A DNA stretch of 55,176 nucleotides from Clostridiaceae bacterium. GTDB taxonomy: Bacteria; Bacillota; Clostridia; Lachnospirales; Lachnospiraceae. A program made the position numbers and the translations under genes. The notes beneath the pieces were generated by a model that ran no database searches, was not told the DNA's origin, and saw nothing but the letters and a program-made list of their open reading frames with translations. This document shows positions 1 to 7,606 of the stretch, piece after piece. The first letter of the stretch is position 1, and each line of letters opens with the position of its first letter. Location of the stretch: positions 45,930-101,105 of the forward strand of contig CABIYE010000010.1 of the NCBI GenBank assembly GCA_902362865.1. Reading direction: 5' to 3'.

Positions 1-1
1 G

Positions 2-203
2 GCTGACACAATCCGGCTAAAAAGGCACAAGGGTTCTGCGGTATACTCCTATACACCCTTTCTCCATGCCGGCGGCTTATTTCCAAGCCGATGGCAGAAG
101 TAAAAAGCTGTATGAGAACCTTTGCCCTTATGCATTTACTAGTCAGGCATTCGATATTTTATTAAGCGGGGAGCATCCACCCATTCGGGTTATCCAGCCT
201 TAG
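2..203 (+). CDS. C-terminal end of an unrecognised protein (partial)
   Basis: Frame 2 is open from the window edge to a TAG at 201-203, giving 66 residues that end IRVIQP. The composition is protein-like (aromatic, charged and small residues mixed) but I do not recognise a family, and the start lies outside the window. Hairpins at 74-91 and around 175-217 overlap it, so the stretch could instead be a structured RNA. From 204 to 403 I see no gene. Confidence 0.3.
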
Positions 204-403
204 GTCTTGTCCGCTCCCCTGCTCTGGAAATATTCTAACAAGAACATGCAGACATTACCTCAACGCAAAAGTCCAATCCCGGTTTAAAAATAGACAAATA
301 AGTCCAATTTTAAAAAATCATTTTCATGGTCACTCAAATCAATAAAAAGGAAACTTTCAACAATCTGAAACAAAGTGCAGATTAGATAAAAACTGCGCTG
401 AAA

Positions 404-459
404 AAAGACAAAAAAAATAAACCGTGCGGATTTTCCTGTTTTTCTTAATCCACACGGTT
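404..459 (-). terminator. Intrinsic terminator of the XRE gene
   Basis: The arms AACCGTGCGGAT (420-431) and ATCCACACGGTT (448-459) pair over 12 bp with one wobble. Read on the minus strand they are followed by a run of eight T. The hairpin starts at the stop codon of the XRE gene. Confidence 0.8.
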
Positions 460-890
460 CATGCTAACCGTTCTGTATGCTTCTGTTTAAAAAGCATCAG
501 ACTTATCATTTCATCTATCATTTTCTTATTCGGCCCATCCAGCTGGCTGTAAAGGGAATAAATATCAGCTGTGCCGGTCTGTTGCTGCCCCAAGGATTTA
601 TTTTCTGAAGCTTTATAAGTGTTATTGTCATTATGAATGCCATCGTTATTATGTAGCAGCCGGTCCGGGGTCAGCTCTGACGGCGGCACTCCCAACGCCT
701 CCGCTAAATCGTACATCGTCTGGATTCCCATCTCAGTACTGCCACGTTCATAACGTGAGATGACGGTGTTTGTACAGGTGCCGCCCACCCGCTCTGCCAG
801 CTGCTCCTGTGTCAGGCCGGCCCGTTTTCTGAGTGTCTTTAATTTTTTTCCGGTTGCTTCCAGGTCCGATACCCATTCCTGTTTCAACAC
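459..890 (-). CDS. XRE-family helix-turn-helix regulator
   Basis: The protein has an N-terminal Cro/CI-type HTH in about residues 10-70 (LRKRAGLTQEQLAERVGG, then SRYERG) and a polar, low-complexity C-terminal half with no recognised domain. Such proteins bind DNA as dimers and usually act as repressors; the target is unknown. The frame is open to an ATG at 905, but the Shine-Dalgarno AAGGAGG at 896-902 lies inside that extension, so the start is probably GTG at 890 or TTG at 887. The gene stands alone, with a terminator behind it and a large inverted repeat in front, and is outside the proposed prophage boundary. Confidence 0.75.
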   Translation of the reverse strand: MLKQEWVSDLEATGKKLKTLRKRAGLTQEQLAERVGGTCTNTVISRYERGSTEMGIQTMYDLAEALGVPPSELTPDRLLHNNDGIHNDNNTYKASENKSLGQQQTGTADIYSLYSQLDGPNKKMIDEMISLMLFKQKHTERLA

Positions 891-932
891 CATCACCTCC
901 TTCATGCTAATGGAGGCTTTTCCGTATAAAAA

Positions 933-1005
933 GGCTGAGGCAAATAGGTTCTGCGTTCTGCACAGTTCTTATTAAATGCAGCCCAACTCTCTATTTGCCT
1001 CAGCC
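933..1005. repeat. 15-bp perfect inverted repeat, terminator-like on both strands
   Basis: GGCTGAGGCAAATAG (933-947) pairs perfectly with 991-1005 around a 43-nt loop. A-runs precede it and T-runs follow it, so both strands end the stem in U-rich RNA. It lies directly upstream of the XRE gene and could be a bidirectional terminator or an attenuator. Confidence 0.6.
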
Positions 1006-1025
1006 ATATTTTTTATATCAAAAAA

Positions 1026-1150
1026 GCAAAGGTTACATAAAGATTTGCGCACTTCTACCGTTGATTTCATCTACAGTCCTGACAAAATTTTTCGTTTTTA
1101 ATAATCAACTAGAGTATTTTTGCTAAATCATTAAATATGTAACTTTTGCT
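1026..1150. repeat. Long-range inverted repeat in an AT-rich gap
   Basis: AGCAAAGGTTACATA (1026-1040) and its near complement at 1136-1150 match at 14 of 15 positions, 95 nt apart. A small hairpin with 7-bp arms follows at 1257-1275. No coding sequence with a ribosome binding site is seen between 906 and 1518; function unknown. Confidence 0.4.
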
Positions 1151-1321
1151 ATTCTAAAATTCTAAACTGCTTTCATCACCTCATATTTTCCCATCATCTT
1201 TAGAATTAAAATAAAACAGGTTCATTGTCAATCTTATGTAAAATTGGATATCAAACCTCACATATCTCATGTGAGTATTTTATATTATCACAAATTGGCA
1301 GATTTTGCAAGAGTTACACAT

Positions 1322-1337
1322 TGATTTCTGGTATTTT
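1322..1337 (+). repeat. Left copy of a 16-bp direct repeat, candidate attL core
   Basis: TGATTTCTGGTATTTT occurs here and again at 44322-44337 in the same orientation. Both copies lie in non-coding AT-rich DNA just outside the outermost phage genes. No gene is seen from 1338 to 1518. Confidence 0.45.
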
Positions 1338-1518
1338 AAAAATTTCAACCTTTTTTTCGACAAAAATTCAATATCGTTATTTTGCACAAAACGGTTGCGT
1401 GTTCTTTGTAGAATTTGTTTCTTTTCTATTTCCCATCATATCATCTTTCTTTTTCGATAGCATTCTAATAAGGCCGCCAGTTTCATGCCGGCCGTCTGAG
1501 ATTTTGCAGATGAATGTA

Positions 1519-2571
1519 TTAGCTGATTCTTTGCAATTCCTCCTCGAACATTTCCGCTGCAGATTTATATCCATGGATGCGCCGCGGATATTTGTTTATC
1601 CAATTTTCAACCTCCTGGATGTCCTCGGCTGTTCGATCATCAAAATTTGTTCCTTTAGGAACTTTTCTCCGGACCATTTTGTTTGTCACTTCATTCGTCC
1701 CTCTCTCCCAACTGCTATACGGATGACAATAATACATTTTTGTTCTCTTTCCGGCTCCTATTGCAGACCTCTCCAGTTCTTCGCAATAGGCAAATTCCGT
1801 CCCATTGTCTACAGTTATGCTTTTGAATACCGTCTTGAATAATTCTCCCCAGCGTTTTTCCAATCGGTCCACTGCTGCCACCACTTCCTCAGCACTATGG
1901 TTATTCAATTTGAATATGATCTCCGCTCTTGTTTTTCTTTCTGTAAGTGTTAATAATGTATTTTTAGATTTTCCTCGGCGGCCCAGAACGCTATCCATTT
2001 CCCAGTGACCGAACTCCTCTCTGCTGTTTATGATTTCCGGCCTGTTTTCTATGCTTTCGCCCGCCTCTGCTCTCTTTTGCTTCTTTACTTTATTATATTT
2101 TCTTTTCCTGTTCTTTTTTACTGGTAGGTTTTTATTGGTTACTCTCAAAAAAATGCCTTTATCTATATAGCTGTATACAGTGGTTGTACATATTTGGGTC
2201 TGGAACTCGCTCCACCGTCCTAATGCTGTCAGTTCCCCTATGATTGCGTCCGGGCTGTAATCTTCATTTATTATTTTGTCCTCTATGTAATTTGCCAGCT
2301 TAATATCATTTCCTATCTTTAATTGTGTTCCTCGCACTTTTAAATTTTCCTCATATTTCCGTTGTGCAAGGTCTGCGCTGTATCTCATTTCTCTTGTATA
2401 ATCACTGTTCAAATGTTCATATTGCCCACGCTTCAACTCGTTATAAATTGTGCTTCGGTGTACATGCAAAATCTCTGCAATCTCTACAACCTTGTGTCCT
2501 GCATTATACAAGGCTTCTAATCTGATTCTATCATTGTGTTTTAATTGTCTGCTACCCTTTTGATTTGCCAT
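1519..2571 (-). CDS. IS30-family DDE transposase, candidate phage integration enzyme
   Basis: The 350-residue protein has a full IS30 layout. An N-terminal HTH_38-type domain (residues about 8-50, VHRSTIYNEL) is followed by an rve-type catalytic core with the DDE triad at D193 (HWEMDSV), D255 (VDNGTEF) and E289 (SSWERGTNE), with D and E 33 residues apart. Such enzymes cut and join element ends carrying inverted repeats. It could be an ordinary insertion sequence, but I see no convincing pair of 20-30 bp inverted repeats around the gene. It is instead the last gene of a short operon behind a repressor-controlled promoter at the phage end, which suggests it belongs to the phage. Confidence 0.9.
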   Translation of the reverse strand: MANQKGSRQLKHNDRIRLEALYNAGHKVVEIAEILHVHRSTIYNELKRGQYEHLNSDYTREMRYSADLAQRKYEENLKVRGTQLKIGNDIKLANYIEDKIINEDYSPDAIIGELTALGRWSEFQTQICTTTVYSYIDKGIFLRVTNKNLPVKKNRKRKYNKVKKQKRAEAGESIENRPEIINSREEFGHWEMDSVLGRRGKSKNTLLTLTERKTRAEIIFKLNNHSAEEVVAAVDRLEKRWGELFKTVFKSITVDNGTEFAYCEELERSAIGAGKRTKMYYCHPYSSWERGTNEVTNKMVRRKVPKGTNFDDRTAEDIQEVENWINKYPRRIHGYKSAAEMFEEELQRIS

Positions 2572-2586
2572 GTTCCCGCCCTCTTT

Positions 2587-2622
2587 CGTAAAACAAGCCG
2601 CAGGCGTTGTTGTCCTGCGGCT
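2587..2622 (-). terminator. Hairpin between the small HTH gene and the transposase gene
   Basis: AGCCGCAGG (2596-2604) pairs perfectly with CCTGCGGCT (2614-2622). On the minus strand it is followed by TTGTTTTA. It would end or reduce transcription entering the transposase gene. Confidence 0.7.
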
Positions 2623-2638
2623 CTCTGTGTGCTTTTTG

Positions 2639-2833
2639 TTATTTGCCCTGCAATATCTTTTCTACTATCAGCTTTTCAATATAATGCGGGCAACTCCGTA
2701 CCCCATTCTCCCAGTTTGTCAGCGTTCTATATGGTATCTCTAACCATTCCGATACTTCGCGCCTGCTCATGCCCTGCTGTTTGCGTGCCTCTTCAATCGT
2801 CACTTTATCCGTTTCTTTACACTCCATATCCAT
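2639..2833 (-). CDS. Small HTH protein of the early operon
   Basis: The 64-residue protein resembles a single helix-turn-helix domain: RKQQGMSRREVSEWL, then YRTLTNWENG, the pattern of XRE-like and YdaS-like regulators. It is probably a small DNA-binding regulator. Its start overlaps the preceding gene by 17 nt, indicating translational coupling. It lies between the repressor-controlled promoter and the transposase gene, where Mu-like phages keep small regulators; that analogy is inference. Confidence 0.65.
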   Translation of the reverse strand: MDMECKETDKVTIEEARKQQGMSRREVSEWLEIPYRTLTNWENGVRSCPHYIEKLIVEKILQGK

Positions 2834-3098
2834 TTTCTCTCATTTCGTTTATGATTGTTTCGTTGTACCCTCTTCCATAATATCTAAAAATGACGCTTTC
2901 ATCTTCAAAGAAAACCCAGTCACAATTAGTATCATTGATAATTCCTGCAACCGCTTCTTTTTTTGAAGAACCCGGCAAGAATTTTACAATATATTCGGCA
3001 GCTTTGTCCATTGATTTGAAATTAAAGACCTCTCCGCCCTCTTCCTCTTTGCAGATTGCAATATAATCGCTTTTTGTATATCCCTTTACTGCTTTCAT
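2817..3098 (-). CDS. Hypothetical early phage protein
   Basis: This 93-residue protein belongs to no family I recognise. It is mixed alpha/beta in character with several acidic stretches and no membrane segment or Cys motif. AAGAGGTG precedes the ATG at a normal distance. It follows a short upstream gene and overlaps the HTH gene downstream, so it belongs to the same early operon. Confidence 0.6.
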   Translation of the reverse strand: MKAVKGYTKSDYIAICKEEEGGEVFNFKSMDKAAEYIVKFLPGSSKKEAVAGIINDTNCDWVFFEDESVIFRYYGRGYNETIINEMRENGYGV

Positions 3099-3111
3099 TC
3101 TATTACACCTC

Positions 3112-3215
3112 TTGCCTTTTATTTTTTTCCTGCTATAATCTAATTAAGCACTTGGGGCGGTTAGCAGGATTGTTTAGGTATCCGCCCCTCGTGTGTTCCC
3201 TTAATTCTATTTTAT
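3112..3215 (+). ncRNA. Possible small RNA opposite the early operon
   Basis: On the plus strand TTGCCT (3112-3117) and TATAAT (3134-3139) are 16 bp apart, a good sigma-A-type promoter. The predicted transcript would carry a hairpin of GGGGCGG (3154-3160) with CCGCCCC (3182-3188) and run antisense to the early leader and the end of the 43-aa gene. No clear terminator follows. This is a weak candidate. Confidence 0.25.
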
Positions 3216-3343
3216 TTTCTTACTTCTTCAAGAATCTTTTCTATATGTTCTACTGTATGTGTTTCCCCGTTTGTTTTTGCTACTTCTCTAATTGATACCA
3301 ACATTGCTATTAAATCGGCTTTGCTCATTTCTTCGTTCTCCAT
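3212..3343 (-). CDS. Small early phage protein, 43 aa
   Basis: The ORF begins MENEEMSKAD and ends EEVRK, with AAAGGAG eight bases before the ATG. It is the first gene behind the TTGACA/TATAAT promoter, with its start about 40 bp downstream of the -10 box. The protein is small, charged and probably helical. No family is recognised; it could be an anti-repressor or a regulator by position only. Confidence 0.6.
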   Translation of the reverse strand: MENEEMSKADLIAMLVSIREVAKTNGETHTVEHIEKILEEVRK

Positions 3344-3381
3344 TTTTAACTCCTTTCCTGCTGTTCCCTTGCTACAATTAT

Positions 3382-3432
3382 ATTATATACCCATTGAGTA
3401 TATTTGTCAATTACTTTTTTACTCATTGGGTG
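3382..3432 (-). promoter_or_regulatory. Early promoter with two dyad operators
   Basis: TTGACA (complement at 3405-3410) and TATAAT (complement at 3382-3387) are exactly 17 bp apart on the minus strand. Two 13-bp dyads, TACCCATTGAGTA (3388-3400, inside the spacer) and TACTCATTGGGTG (3420-3432, just upstream of -35), have centres 32 bp apart, about three helical turns. This is the expected layout for repression by the adjacent XRE protein and would silence the operon ending in the transposase. Confidence 0.75.
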
Positions 3433-3466
3433 TATTTTTTTATAAAGAAAAACACCATAACTATTG

Positions 3467-3718
3467 TTACAGTGTCCCGCTTTCGTCTGTCAGCCATTCC
3501 ATGCTCACGCCCAGTGCTTTAGAAAATATTTTCAGTTCATAATCTGTTACGATTCTTGTGCCTCTTTCTATACGACTTATCGAATCTCTTTCTATCGCAA
3601 CTCCGGCCACCTGCATACGCGCCGCTAAATCACTTTGTGTAATTCTGTTTTTTGCTCTCGCCAACCTTATGCGTTCCCCGCATAGGTTATCCTTTCCCTT
3701 GTATGCGTATATCTTCAT
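3467..3718 (-). CDS. XRE-family repressor, candidate prophage immunity repressor
   Basis: The protein is one Cro/CI-type HTH domain: an N-terminal arm, then RIRLARAKNRITQSDLAARM, DSISRIERG and LGVSMEWL at the end. There is no protease or dimerisation domain, so it resembles short Cro-like regulators. I chose the ATG at 3718 (MKIYAYKG) over 3736 because AGGGG lies upstream of it; the choice is not certain. Two dyad operators in the promoter immediately downstream suggest that it represses the 43-aa to transposase operon. Confidence 0.8.
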   Translation of the reverse strand: MKIYAYKGKDNLCGERIRLARAKNRITQSDLAARMQVAGVAIERDSISRIERGTRIVTDYELKIFSKALGVSMEWLTDESGTL

Positions 3719-3758
3719 CCGGTACGCCCCTATCATGTGTTAATAATCAGAATTTTTC

Positions 3759-3787
3759 TTGACTTTACCACATTTCAAAAGCATAAT
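3759..3787 (+). promoter_or_regulatory. Promoter of the SHOCT-domain gene
   Basis: TTGACT (3759-3764) and CATAAT (3782-3787) are 17 bp apart, with the start codon about 55 bp downstream. It is the only plus-strand gene promoter in the phage region outside the inserted element, as expected for a gene expressed in the lysogen. Confidence 0.65.
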
Positions 3788-3841
3788 TGTGTTAAAGGTC
3801 AGCATGACTATAATTTTCACATTTATCTAGGAGGATGCACT

Positions 3842-4345
3842 ATGGATTTATTCACAAAAGCTGATAAGCAAAAAGAGTTCCCTGATAGTAATACCGTTCT
3901 TATACATTTGAAAAGCAACGGAAAATTCAATGTAACTATTCATGATAACTTTCTCACGGTAGAGCCGCGTGGTTTCACTAATGCTGTTAATAAGGGATTG
4001 ATCGGACAGAAAACCTATGATCTTAATAATGTTTCCGGTGTGCAATACAAAAAGCCAGGATTTACCACTGGATATTTGCAGATCGTTCTCATCGGTGGCA
4101 GAGATGCACGAAACGGTGTCTCAGGAGCTGTAAAAGATGAAAATTCCATCACTTTCTCTAAAAAAGAGGATCATCTGATTCTTGAAATAAAAGAATATAT
4201 TGAAAATTATATCCATAAACGCTCCACTGGTTCCGCTACCTCCTCTAATCTTGATGAAATACGAACATTAAAAGAGCTGCTTGATATTGGAGCAATCACA
4301 GATGAGGAATTTGAAGCCAAAAAGGCTCAGTTGCTTAACCTTTAA
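3842..4345 (+). CDS. PH-like/SHOCT domain protein, possibly lysogenic conversion
   Basis: The start is the ATG at 3842 (MDLFTKADKQ), seven bases behind AGGAGG; the frame is open further upstream without a binding site. The 167-residue protein has a beta-rich N-terminal domain like DUF4429 (PH-like fold) and a C-terminal SHOCT motif (LKELLDIGAITDEEFEAKK), which is known as an oligomerisation or binding module. It faces away from the lytic genes and has its own promoter and terminator, like a cargo gene expressed from the prophage. A role in superinfection defence is possible but not shown. Confidence 0.75.
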   Translation: MDLFTKADKQKEFPDSNTVLIHLKSNGKFNVTIHDNFLTVEPRGFTNAVNKGLIGQKTYDLNNVSGVQYKKPGFTTGYLQIVLIGGRDARNGVSGAVKDENSITFSKKEDHLILEIKEYIENYIHKRSTGSATSSNLDEIRTLKELLDIGAITDEEFEAKKAQLLNL

Positions 4346-4355
4346 AGAAATTACA

Positions 4356-4384
4356 AAAGGCCCCGGCATTACGCCGGGGCCTTT
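4356..4384. terminator. Bidirectional terminator
   Basis: AAAGGCCCCGGC (4356-4367) pairs perfectly with 4373-4384 around a 5-nt loop, with A-rich DNA before and T-rich DNA after. It separates the converging SHOCT gene and the late phage operon that ends with endolysin. Confidence 0.9.
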
Positions 4385-4405
4385 CTATTTACCACTCATC
4401 TGATA

Positions 4406-6169
4406 TTATTTCACATATACATTTCCATCATAATATGCTGCAATCCATCCAGACGGTACCAGAATCCATATATCACTGCCTACATTCTTGATAGCCTGGC
4501 ACGTTACCTGAGTACCTGCATCCAGGCATCCATCATGATCTTTATCATGTCTCCGTCCGTCCAGTGTCAGCTGGCTGTAGCTCTTGGTTGGGCAGCCTGT
4601 TCCTGCTCCTGTTCTCACTTTCAGTTCAACCTGCAGAGCGTACACTGTTCCCGCTTTGTAGGTCGGCGCCTTGTTGGAGCTGTTTCCGGAATTTGATCCA
4701 GCCTGTCTAATATACGATGAATCTACAAAACCATAAACCTTTTTAGCAATCAGGATATAATACCAATCATGGCCGCTGTTGTCCTTGATCGTATCGCAAA
4801 TATCCACCAGGTTTCCTGCTCCCAGTACCGGCCAGGACTTGATGCTTGTGGAGCTGCCTGCCCAGGTCTTAACCGTAACATTGTCCTGTGTGATTTCTCC
4901 CACCCACTTCGGAGTCTTATTGATTCCTCCGGATGCTGATCCGCTGGAAGTCGTTCCGGAGTTCGTTCCAGAATTAGAACTGTTTCCTTTACCGGTTGCT
5001 TTGGATGCATAGTCAGGTATTCCGTATCCACGGATATATCTGCCGTTAATTGTGATCTTTCTTGTTCCGACCAATCCGCCGCCCATGTTGCACTCTCCTA
5101 TTAGAATCTCTCTGGTGTTCTTATTGACCTCCAGAACAATTCCAACATGATCCGGCCAGCTTGTACAATCCGTTGTTGCATAATTCGTTCCATCTTTCCA
5201 ATAATAGAACACGAAATCTCCAGTATCTGGGATATATGCATCATTTTCAACCCACCGGCCCATTTTCTGGAACAGCTGAATCATATATCCACAGCTGCAC
5301 TCTCTTGGAATAATGTCCGTGAGTCCGGCCTTGATTCCCGCTGCAGATGCTCCTGTTGCACAGTAGTCATCTGTTGGTTGTACTTTGTACCCTCTGGCCA
5401 ATGGCAGGCAGCTATTGTATAAGTTGATAATGACCATGTGTGATCTATCTGACCGTTTCAGTCCGATCCATCCTCTCATGTTGTTTGCTACCATCTGTCT
5501 CAATTCATTCTCTGTCATTCCTGCGCTCTCCTTTTCTTCTCCTACATACTGCTTGATCCATTTCACACAGCACTGATGTCTGGACTGATACATCTTGTCT
5601 CCAACCTGGTTGTTGTTTGATGTATCCTGCTGATCCAGGATCAATGATGCATAGACGCTATCCGGCGTGTACGGTTTGGCCGCACGTCCGAAAATTCTTT
5701 TTGTCGGTTTCAGGCCTCCCAGGTGTTCAATCTCGCACCACATCATCTGAGCTGGTACAGTATTGACTCCGTATGCCACGGCCTGTTTGATGTATGTCTC
5801 CATCAGCTGTTCAAACAGCTCATCCTGGCATTTCTTTCCGCTCGGTGTCGTTATGATTGCGATCAGCGCTGCTTTCTCTGTTGCGGATGGATTCCAGCCG
5901 ATTGCCTCCCAGTCCTGGCTCAGTCTGGACTCAATTCCTGCAGTGTCAGCTCCGCGAAATGCTCCCGGATCTTCTTTCAGAATCATCTGACAGAGTTTTC
6001 TGGCCTCATTGCCATAATTCTGTGCCCAGCCCAACGTGCAGGTTTTTTCATTCGCTGAGTTTGCTCCCTTTCCGGCGTATGCTTCATATCTTCGTTTTCC
6101 ATATACCTGTCCGCCAGACTCTACTGCTCCGATAATATTCGTCAAAATTTCAAGCTGCTTTTTGTCCAT
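4406..6169 (-). CDS. Phage endolysin with two catalytic regions and SH3-like repeats
   Basis: This 587-residue protein lyses the host peptidoglycan. Residues about 1-200 form a lysozyme-like domain with the ESGG motif (AVESGGQVYG) typical of lytic transglycosylases. Residues about 225-395 are an NlpC/P60- or CHAP-like cysteine amidase/endopeptidase, with the likely nucleophile in DDYCATG and the His in PDHVGIV. A Ser/Gly/Asn linker follows, then two SH3-like wall-binding segments with a second linker between them. There is no signal peptide, so export depends on the holin genes just upstream. It is the last gene of the late operon. Confidence 0.85.
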   Translation of the reverse strand: MDKKQLEILTNIIGAVESGGQVYGKRRYEAYAGKGANSANEKTCTLGWAQNYGNEARKLCQMILKEDPGAFRGADTAGIESRLSQDWEAIGWNPSATEKAALIAIITTPSGKKCQDELFEQLMETYIKQAVAYGVNTVPAQMMWCEIEHLGGLKPTKRIFGRAAKPYTPDSVYASLILDQQDTSNNNQVGDKMYQSRHQCCVKWIKQYVGEEKESAGMTENELRQMVANNMRGWIGLKRSDRSHMVIINLYNSCLPLARGYKVQPTDDYCATGASAAGIKAGLTDIIPRECSCGYMIQLFQKMGRWVENDAYIPDTGDFVFYYWKDGTNYATTDCTSWPDHVGIVLEVNKNTREILIGECNMGGGLVGTRKITINGRYIRGYGIPDYASKATGKGNSSNSGTNSGTTSSGSASGGINKTPKWVGEITQDNVTVKTWAGSSTSIKSWPVLGAGNLVDICDTIKDNSGHDWYYILIAKKVYGFVDSSYIRQAGSNSGNSSNKAPTYKAGTVYALQVELKVRTGAGTGCPTKSYSQLTLDGRRHDKDHDGCLDAGTQVTCQAIKNVGSDIWILVPSGWIAAYYDGNVYVK

Positions 6170-6220
6170 GATCTTCCTCCAATCAAAGAAAAAGGGACGG
6201 TTTCCCGTCCCCTGTTCCTG

Positions 6221-6436
6221 TTATTTTTCTGTCTCGTCCTCAATGCACGCTGCATCTGTCAGTCCCTCTCCGATGATGTACGCCACCACGGATGCTCCTG
6301 CCATAATCAATGCTGTGACCTGTGTTGCTGTGTTCTCAGCTCCACCAGTGGCCACAATCATCATGCTCACGAATGATGCAACTGCAGTCCATAACTTTCT
6401 ACTTGTCAGTTTTCTTACCCAGTTAATTTTCTTCAT
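6221..6436 (-). CDS. Small membrane protein, holin-like
   Basis: The 71-residue protein starts MKKINWVRKLTSRKLW, a charged segment seen in small phage holins, followed by two hydrophobic helices (about 18-34 and 40-58) and an acidic tail. It overlaps the larger holin gene by 14 nt. It may be a second holin or an antiholin that sets lysis timing. Confidence 0.65.
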   Translation of the reverse strand: MKKINWVRKLTSRKLWTAVASFVSMMIVATGGAENTATQVTALIMAGASVVAYIIGEGLTDAACIEDETEK

Positions 6437-6860
6437 TTCTATGTTCCTCCTCTGATTTCTTTGTTAAAATCTCTATTGCCTTTGTGATCTGTGGCGGCAT
6501 CGGAATCCCCATCAGACCCGCATTCTCCACAATGCTGATAGCCTCATTGGAAATAAATCCGATAATCACGGCGTCACGTATGTAGTTCACATGAATCAGC
6601 ATATCGAACCGGTACGCCATCAGCACGATCAGCAAAATCACGGCTTTTCTGCAGAGTCCTTTGAATCCCGCCTTGCTTTCCAGTGCTCCGTTTTTCGTCT
6701 TTGTAGACTTGTGGAACACTCCGGCCACAATCAAGCCAGTCAGGTAGTCTATGCCGATCAGAATCATCAGCGTCTGCAATCCTGTATCCCAACCACCCAA
6801 AAGTGCTGCTATGAATCCGCCGACCATTCCAACCGTGGTGCATAGCTGCTCTTTCATCAT
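6423..6860 (-). CDS. Phage holin, TcdE/Holin_4_1 type
   Basis: The protein has four hydrophobic segments and the family features: an N-terminal helix rich in Gly, DYLTGL in the second helix, the short loop KNGALESKAGFKGL, and a C-terminal helix ending in a charged tail. Holins of this family form inner-membrane pores that release endolysin. The start was placed at the ATG at 6860 because GGGAGGTG lies eight bases upstream; the longer frame to 6887 has no binding site. Confidence 0.85.
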   Translation of the reverse strand: MMKEQLCTTVGMVGGFIAALLGGWDTGLQTLMILIGIDYLTGLIVAGVFHKSTKTKNGALESKAGFKGLCRKAVILLIVLMAYRFDMLIHVNYIRDAVIIGFISNEAISIVENAGLMGIPMPPQITKAIEILTKKSEEEHRNEEN

Positions 6861-6883
6861 CTTTCTACACCTCCCCTCTGCCC

Positions 6884-7051
6884 TCATACATCATCCACAT
6901 CGTCCACATCAGCGTATGGCCTGCAGTAGTATTCCGTTATATCCAGCTCGTCCTCAATCTGTTCCAGCGTCTTGCTGCTCTGTCCTCTGATATACAACCG
7001 CAAGTCCGTGATGTGCGACCATAGCCTTGATATAATTCTCAGCTTAGTCAT
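6884..7051 (-). CDS. Small phage protein, 55 aa
   Basis: The ORF runs from ATG at 7051 (MTKLRIISRLW) to TGA at 6884 and shares one base with the stop of the upstream gene (TGATG), so the two are translationally coupled. The C-terminus is strongly acidic (DVDDVDDV). No family is recognised. Position suggests a tail-associated or lysis-accessory gene. Confidence 0.6.
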   Translation of the reverse strand: MTKLRIISRLWSHITDLRLYIRGQSSKTLEQIEDELDITEYYCRPYADVDDVDDV

Positions 7052-7257
7052 CATGCCTCTGTGATCTCTCCCATTCCGGATCTAACCAGAATATCTTTCA
7101 CTTTTGTCTTTAAGAGACGCGGAACTCTTTCATACATTTTCTTTGCGTCCTCTACTGTCTCCTGGTTCATAATTTCCTGTGCCCATAACATTGCCATCAT
7201 TGCAATACCATCCTTTCCTGTACATAATAAAAATAAATTGATTAGTAACTTACGCAT
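7051..7257 (-). CDS. Small tail-region protein, CD1375/XkdX-like
   Basis: The C-terminal part (LWAQEIMNQ, then ERVPRLLKTKVKDILV) resembles the short CD1375/XkdX-type proteins encoded between tail fibre and lysis genes in Clostridia phages. The 68-residue form starts at 7257 behind GGAGG. An internal ATG at 7200 behind AGGAAAGG would give the 49-residue size more usual for the family. It overlaps the upstream gene by 8 nt. Its function is unknown even in the better-known homologues. Confidence 0.6.
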   Translation of the reverse strand: MRKLLINLFLLCTGKDGIAMMAMLWAQEIMNQETVEDAKKMYERVPRLLKTKVKDILVRSGMGEITEA

Positions 7258-7606
7258 AAACCGCCTCCGACATTTCCAGCAGGCATGATTTCAGCATCCT
7301 GATTGTTTCCTCCTGCTCCTGAACCTTTTGTTCCAGTGTCTTTTCTTTCTGTGGCTCATATTCCAGATATTTCTCCGGATTCTTCTCCACAGCTTCACGG
7401 TTTACGTTTTCCGCTTTTTCCCGGAACTGGTGGAAATCATATTCCCAGAACGTATCTGTCACAGTGATATACTGTTCTTTTTCTACCATCTGCTGATTTT
7501 CTTCTGTAACTTCCTGCCCATTGAGGCAGATTGTCACGTCCACCATTCCGTTATCAAGCGGCTGCCAGCTGACCGCCGGCTGTTCTGTTGTGAATCTTGC
7601 TTTCAA
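7250..7606 (-). CDS. Hypothetical tail-region protein, 118 aa
   Basis: The N-terminal half is beta-rich (VSWQPLDNGMVDVTICLNG). The C-terminal half is a charged coiled-coil-like helix (EKTLEQKVQEQEETIRML). The pattern fits small phage tail accessory proteins such as XkdW-like ones, but I cannot assign it. The 5' end overlaps the last 53 nt of the reverse transcriptase gene. It is not an evident DGR Avd protein: it lacks the compact basic four-helix character expected of that family. Confidence 0.6.
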   Translation of the reverse strand: MKARFTTEQPAVSWQPLDNGMVDVTICLNGQEVTEENQQMVEKEQYITVTDTFWEYDFHQFREKAENVNREAVEKNPEKYLEYEPQKEKTLEQKVQEQEETIRMLKSCLLEMSEAVYA